Shown here: positions 6,067 to 8,216 of the stretch, piece after piece
Position numbering within the stretch: the stretch's first letter is position 1
Layout: every line of letters starts with the position of its first letter
DNA from: an uncultured bacterium
GTDB taxonomy: Bacteria > Patescibacteriota > Minisyncoccia > Phycocordibacterales > UBA918
DNA length: 8,216 bases
Assembly: GCA_903839715.1 (NCBI GenBank)
Contig: CAIMDH010000033.1
Location: forward strand, 1-8,216
Direction: 5' to 3'
The notes under the pieces: generated by a model
What the model was told of the DNA's origin: nothing
The model's input: the letters and a program-made list of their open reading frames with translations, nothing else
Database searches by the model: none
Translations under genes and position numbers: made by a program

Positions 6067-6669
6067 CTAGTCTTCACCCAGAGACAGGTCTTCGATGTAG
6101 TCACGGAGACCGTGAACTCCATCTGATTCCCATATCCCCATAATCTCCTGAGAGGTTGCAGTGATGTCCAGCCCAGATTCGGGACGAAACACCTTGATTG
6201 TTATTGATTCAATCTTTTTCTGCTGCCCATCAAGGCGACTACTTCTGCTTTCAAGCAAGATGAGGTGCTGAATGTTGGCGTTGCTTACAAAATGTGAGGC
6301 GATTGGACAAATCTCCTCAATTTCCCAGTCAATCTCGCCTGAGTAGATTTCCTCGCCCGACCAATCGTCGATTGTGGTCCCTACACAGCGGTAGTCAACT
6401 TGGTCGCTCTTCTCGATGCGACCATCCTTCCAGACGATATACATACTTTCGCAGTTGTATCGCCAGGAGTCAGGGTCACCTGGATACTGATTACCTTCCC
6501 GTTCCCGATATTCTTCGAGTACGGTAGCAAGCAGTTGTCTGTCAATCGCTTTTGGTTCTTCCGACCCGATTGTGTCGAGCGGAATCTTGCGACCGAATTC
6601 TTGTCCAAGTGCGTAAGCTAGCCCAGTGGTTTTTTCACAAAGTACATTGATTTCTTCACGTTTCATCAT
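6067..6669 (-). CDS. Hypothetical acidic protein, about 200 residues
   Basis: Unrecognised. The start is chosen as ATG 6669 (or the next codon, 6666) because AAGGA lies 5-8 nt upstream; the upstream ATG at 6708 would add 13 residues (MDVSSPIQQRRNE) and has no ribosome binding site. The protein is soluble-looking and acidic, with no signal peptide or membrane segment. An N-terminal helical part (about 1-60, ending in EEYREREGNQYPGDPDSW) precedes a beta-rich middle with repeated Asp/Glu-Trp patterns (VDYRCVGTTIDDWSGEEIYSGEIDWEIEEI). A hydrophobic strand HLILLES and an 'ITIKVFRP' strand come before a helical tail (MGIWESDGVHGLRDYIEDL). A consensus promoter, a long structured leader and tandem terminators make it a monocistronic, probably regulated gene. 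That architecture, shared only with the M16 gene, is its most informative feature. Confidence 0.8.
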   Translation of the reverse strand: MMKREEINVLCEKTTGLAYALGQEFGRKIPLDTIGSEEPKAIDRQLLATVLEEYREREGNQYPGDPDSWRYNCESMYIVWKDGRIEKSDQVDYRCVGTTIDDWSGEEIYSGEIDWEIEEICPIASHFVSNANIQHLILLESRSSRLDGQQKKIESITIKVFRPESGLDITATSQEIMGIWESDGVHGLRDYIEDLSLGED

Positions 6670-6889
6670 TTCGTTCCTTCTCTGTTGAATAGGAGAAGAT
6701 ACATCCATATACCCGCTTGCCTCTTACGAGGGGATAAGGGTGGAGAACTGTACTTCCTCAAGGTCCTGATTAACCGACAGACCAGAAGGGTATCCCGAAG
6801 GACGTTTCGAGTCGTTGCATCAGCGTAATTTCCGATGCAACCTAGCTCCAATACTGAAGTGATTTATTACCTTCTTACGCTAAATCACG
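6670..6889 (-). ncRNA. Structured ~220-nt 5' leader with a predicted kissing-loop pair
   Basis: It starts at the predicted transcription start and ends at the ATG of the unknown gene. Hairpin 1 (6888-6859): 8-bp GTGATTTA/TAAATCAC with a 14-nt loop. Hairpin 2 (6840-6815): 7-bp TTGCATC/GATGCAA with a 12-nt loop. Loop 1 contains GCGTAA and loop 2 contains TTACGC, which are fully complementary and could form a kissing interaction. Further along are GTCC-TTCG-GGAT, GGTC-TG/CA-GGACC with one bulge, CCTC-GTAA-GAGG inside ACCC/GGGT, and the ribosome-binding-site hairpin. The architecture resembles a cis-regulatory RNA, but I recognise no known class. An open TTG frame (6851-6666) through it has unconvincing protein composition and is treated as chance. 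Confidence 0.6.
6675..6698 (-). promoter_or_regulatory. Hairpin over the ribosome binding site of the unknown gene
   Basis: On the - strand, CTTCTC (6698-6693) pairs with GAGAAG (6682-6677) around a 10-nt loop. The 3' arm overlaps the Shine-Dalgarno AAGGA (6679-6675). Opening this stem would be needed for efficient initiation at 6669. Confidence 0.55.
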
Positions 6890-6895
6890 GTACCG

Positions 6896-6924
6896 ATAAT
6901 ACAACAGAATCATTATATTGTCAA
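6896..6924 (-). promoter_or_regulatory. Consensus sigma70-type promoter of the leader and unknown gene
   Basis: On the - strand, a perfect -35 TTGACA (6924-6919), exactly 17 nt, then -10 TATTAT (6901-6896). Predicted start is about 6889, directly before leader hairpin 1. This is the most consensus-like promoter in the window. In 6925-6990 I see no gene or structure. Confidence 0.85.
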
Positions 6925-6989
6925 CTCTCTCAGCTCTCTCCCCCTGAATCGTCACTCTAATTACAACAAAGTCATTCACCACCAAAATC

Positions 6990-7026
6990 TTGAAACAAAA
7001 TGACCCTACAGTTGTAGGGTCATTTT
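6990..7026 (-). terminator. Terminator of the ftsB-glutaredoxin unit
   Basis: A perfect 13-bp stem, AAAATGACCCTAC (6997-7009) against 7014-7026, with loop AGTT. On the - strand it is followed by TTTTGTTTC-like sequence. The T/A flanks make it potentially bidirectional. Confidence 0.9.
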
Positions 7027-7056
7027 TATAAACAACGGTTTTCTTCCTAGTATCAA

Positions 7057-7293
7057 CTACAGACCAAGGAGTTCAGTAAGCTTACCTTCATCAAACCCAA
7101 TCACCACATCATCATTGATACGGATAACTGGAACACCCATTTGTCCAGTCATTTCAATCATTTCTTGGCGTTTTGGAAGATCTGCGGCTACATCATACTC
7201 AGTAAAAGTCACATTATGTGCAGCGAAAAAATCTTTTGCTGCATGGCAGAAGTGACATACTGGAGTACTGTAAATAGTGACTGTTTTATCCAT
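7057..7293 (-). CDS. Glutaredoxin-family thiol-disulfide protein (NrdH-like size)
   Basis: 78-residue thioredoxin-fold protein. The redox motif is CHFC at 13-16 after the beta-strand VTIYSTPV. VP at 54-55 (GVPVI) provides the cis-proline, followed by the glutaredoxin 'VIGFDEGKL' end (64-72). It would reduce protein disulfides, or mixed disulfides with small thiols, in the cytoplasm. The partner (ribonucleotide reductase or other) cannot be told from the sequence. It lies 41 nt downstream of ftsB on the same strand, with a possible own promoter at 7322-7330 and no Shine-Dalgarno site near the ATG. A strong terminator follows. Family is certain; glutaredoxin versus NrdH-type redoxin is open. 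Confidence 0.93.
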   Translation of the reverse strand: MDKTVTIYSTPVCHFCHAAKDFFAAHNVTFTEYDVAADLPKRQEMIEMTGQMGVPVIRINDDVVIGFDEGKLTELLGL

Positions 7294-7321
7294 ACAAAAT
7301 TTTATTTTTTAAATCCTGAAC

Positions 7322-7330
7322 AGTATATCA
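7322..7330 (-). promoter_or_regulatory. Possible extended -10 promoter of the glutaredoxin gene
   Basis: TGaTATACT on the - strand, just after the ftsB stop. Predicted start is about 7315, giving a leader of about 22 nt with no Shine-Dalgarno site. Confidence 0.4.
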
Positions 7331-7334
7331 TCTC

Positions 7335-7709
7335 TTACCAAAAACGATACCAAGGACGTGGAGGCGTACTACTAGCTTCCCCCGCCCCTTCTTCTGCTTT
7401 AATTTCGTCCTCTAAAATAATGACAACCTGTTCTCCTTCGCGTGCAATATCAAACTGTCGACGCATCTCAGCCTCAATACCACGTTCATTTGAAAGATAC
7501 TTCACCTCTGCCTCTAGCGACTCTCGGCGCGCTTCTAGTGAATGAATTTCGGACTCTACTGCTGTACGGCGTTCCGCCATATCAAGCGCAATAAGATAGC
7601 GATTATAGGCACTAAGTAGTACCAGGATGGCAGCACCAAGAAGTACCCCTTGTGTCACACGAGAACCAAAGACACTTCGCAGTTTTCTTTTTTGCTGAAA
7701 ATCAAACAT
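7335..7709 (-). CDS. FtsB/DivIC-family septum formation initiator protein
   Basis: 124-residue bitopic division protein. A short basic cytoplasmic N-terminus (MFDFQQKRKLRS) is followed by one membrane segment at about 19-34 (TQGVLLGAAILVLLSA). A coiled coil follows (AERRTAVESEIHSLEARRESLEAEVKYL), then the family's hallmark 'LSNERGIEAEMRRQFDIAREGEQVVIIL'. A charged, Pro-rich tail ends the protein (EASSTPPRPWYRFW). FtsB/DivIC works with FtsL and FtsQ/DivIB to activate septal wall synthesis. The ATG at 7709 is 8 nt from an extended -10 (TGcTAGAAT, 7726-7718), so the mRNA is probably leaderless. It shares that promoter region with the divergent 40-aa gene. I give no symbol because ftsB and divIC cannot be separated by sequence alone. 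Confidence 0.88.
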   Translation of the reverse strand: MFDFQQKRKLRSVFGSRVTQGVLLGAAILVLLSAYNRYLIALDMAERRTAVESEIHSLEARRESLEAEVKYLSNERGIEAEMRRQFDIAREGEQVVIILEDEIKAEEGAGEASSTPPRPWYRFW

Positions 7710-7710
7710 G

Positions 7711-7726
7711 TGCTACTATTCTAGCA
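7711..7726. promoter_or_regulatory. Symmetric bidirectional promoter for ftsB and the 40-aa gene
   Basis: TGCTACTATTCTAGCA is a near-palindrome that reads as an extended -10 on both strands: TGcTACTAT (+, 7711-7719) and TGcTAGAAT (-, 7726-7718). The hexamers overlap by two bases. Start codons lie 9 nt downstream (+, 7729) and 8 nt downstream (-, 7709), so both messages are predicted to be essentially leaderless. Confidence 0.7.
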
Positions 7727-7728
7727 TT

Positions 7729-7851
7729 ATGAACATACTATTTTCTAAACGTGGTCAGGGTATTATCAAGTGGATCTGGGCAGTGATAGCTATTTTAATT
7801 ATTTTAAGTATGGTTTTTACCTACTCTGGCGGTATTCAACTTTTCCTCTAA
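7729..7851 (+). CDS. Small single-pass membrane protein, 40 residues
   Basis: A 40-residue open frame with a basic start (MNILFSKRGQG), one long hydrophobic helix (about 13-31, IKWIWAVIAILIILSMVFT) and a short tail (YSGGIQLFL). No function is recognised. Support for it being real: an extended -10 promoter places transcription 3 nt before the ATG, a perfect rho-independent terminator begins 9 nt after the stop, and the topology is sensible. Its divergent pairing with ftsB at a shared promoter suggests an envelope role, which is inference only. It is too short for routine gene callers. Confidence 0.65.
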   Translation: MNILFSKRGQGIIKWIWAVIAILIILSMVFTYSGGIQLFL

Positions 7852-7856
7852 AGTAC

Positions 7857-7893
7857 GCAAAAAGCCGCAACCCTTTAAGTTGCGGCTTTTCTT
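7857..7893. terminator. Bidirectional rho-independent terminator
   Basis: A perfect 12-bp stem, AAAAGCCGCAAC (7860-7871) against GTTGCGGCTTTT (7879-7890), with a 7-nt loop. It has A and T flanks on both sides, so it can end the 40-aa gene transcript (+) and lepA read-through (-). Confidence 0.92.
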
Positions 7894-7901
7894 AATCTGA
7901 C

Positions 7902-7984
7902 TTAATCACTCTTCTGTCTACGACGGCCTGTACACCTTGTCGCTACTTTCTCGCAAGCTCAAAAGATAGCTGGCAAGGTCTTAA
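7902..7984. repeat. Structured tandem unit A
   Basis: First of two homologous ~84-bp units. Conserved blocks: TTAATCACTCTT (7902-7913), GCCTGTACACC (7926-7936), CGCAAGCTCA (7952-7961) and GGTCTTAA (7977-7984). Structure: a small hairpin (TACG/TGTA, 7919-7932) and a long interrupted hairpin starting ACCTTG/CAAGGT (7934-7939 with 7974-7979), whose loop is the conserved CTCGCAAGCTC. The unit ends, TCACTCTT (7906-7913) and AAGAGTGA (7983-7990), pair over 8 bp and would close a three-way junction. Confidence 0.8.
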
Positions 7985-7993
7985 GAGTGACAT

Positions 7994-8078
7994 TTAGTCA
8001 CTCTTCGCCTTACAGTCGCCTGTACACCCTTTGGGTAAATTATTTCGCAAGCTCATAATTTTCCTCAAAGGGTCTTAA
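7994..8078. repeat. Structured tandem unit B
   Basis: Second unit, offset about 92-94 bp from unit A. The same blocks appear: TTAGTCACTCTT (7994-8005), GCCTGTACACC (8018-8028), CGCAAGCTCA (8046-8055) and GGTCTTAA (8071-8078). Small hairpin TACAG/CTGTA (8011-8024); long hairpin ACCCTTTG/CAAAGGGT (8026-8033 with 8066-8073) plus AAATTAT/ATAATTT below the loop TTCGCAAGCTC. The stem sequences differ from unit A but still pair. Junction hairpins flank it: 7983-8005 (9 bp, loop ATTTA) and 8075-8100 (11 bp, loop ACTA). Confidence 0.8.
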
Positions 8079-8086
8079 ATCTGATA

Positions 8087-8216
8087 CTAATCAGATTTAA
8101 CCATTTTCATAAATACTTCTTGGGGGATATTTACTCTGCCCTTTCCGAGCTCAAGCGCTTTCTTCTTTCCCTTCTTTTGCTTGTCCCGTAATTTCATCTT
8201 ACGTGTGATGTCACCG
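8087..8216 (-). CDS. lepA: Elongation factor 4 (LepA), C-terminal end
   Basis: Partial: it enters from the right edge and ends at TAG (8089-8087), with 42 residues visible. GDITRKMKLRDKQKKGKKKALELGKGRVNIPQEVFMKMVKSD is the characteristic LepA tail: 'GD[VI]TRK.KLL.KQK.GKK' followed by 'v.IPqeaF...l'. LepA is a ribosome-binding GTPase involved in translation elongation or initiation quality; its GTPase domains lie outside the window. The last codons (K-S-D-stop) sit inside the 11-bp hairpin at 8075-8100. Downstream on the same strand come the two structured units and then the terminator at 7857-7893, so those units would form the lepA 3' untranslated region. Confidence 0.93.
   Translation of the reverse strand, partial: GDITRKMKLRDKQKKGKKKALELGKGRVNIPQEVFMKMVKSD

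Noticed and set aside
6666..6851. Open frame of 61 codons (TTG start) through the leader, ending in an ATGA overlap with the unknown gene
   Set aside because: The TTG start has no ribosome binding site, the composition is irregular, and the sequence is better explained by RNA hairpins. A translated leader peptide is not excluded.
6670..6889. tmRNA, RNase P RNA, SRP RNA or a named riboswitch
   Set aside because: I could not find their conserved cores (for example tRNA-like ends, GAGGAAAGUC-type P4 segments or the SRP GGAA-loop signature). It remains an unassigned structured leader.
7892..8100. Integron attC sites or a CRISPR array
   Set aside because: No RYYYAAC/GTTRRRY core sites and no integrase; only two units, each an imperfect structured copy, with no identical short repeats separated by unique spacers.

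Overview
The window looks like a chromosomal segment of a small-genome bacterium, most likely a Patescibacteria/CPR lineage such as Paceibacteria (Parcubacteria). This is inferred from several traits. Most genes start almost directly at an extended -10 promoter with no Shine-Dalgarno site. The valyl-tRNA synthetase is short. Both tRNA genes lack an encoded CCA. Tiny single-pass membrane proteins sit among housekeeping genes. UGA is not used as a sense codon in any gene I call, so the code-25 CPR lineages are unlikely.

Left block (1-3699, + strand): the 3' end of tsaD, then valS, a PrsW-family membrane protease and an Hsp20 small heat-shock protein. As given, valS is broken by a -1 shift near base 371; repairing it yields a 728-residue ValRS without the usual C-terminal arm. 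A 13-bp inverted repeat spans the prsW start, with an extended -10 promoter in its loop.

Middle block (3700-4504): a tRNA-Phe(GAA) gene on the - strand is flanked by two perfect palindromes, each containing a copy of its own acceptor-stem sequence. Then come a 97-aa coiled-coil/membrane protein (-) and tRNA-Arg(CCU) (+).

Right-centre block (4525-6924, - strand): an M16 zinc metallopeptidase and an unrecognised acidic 200-residue protein. These two genes differ from their neighbours: each has a -35/-10 promoter with 17-bp spacing, a Shine-Dalgarno site and its own terminator. The unknown gene has a leader of about 220 nt that folds into several hairpins, two of which can form a kissing-loop pair, plus a hairpin over the ribosome binding site.

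Right block (6992-8216): glutaredoxin and FtsB/DivIC (-), a 40-aa membrane peptide (+) sharing one symmetric bidirectional promoter with ftsB, a strong terminator, two tandem ~84-bp units with a conserved hairpin architecture, and the 3' end of lepA (-).

Most promising for new biology: the 7892-8100 tandem structured units, the 6670-6889 kissing-loop leader, and the acceptor-mimicking palindromes around tRNA-Phe.
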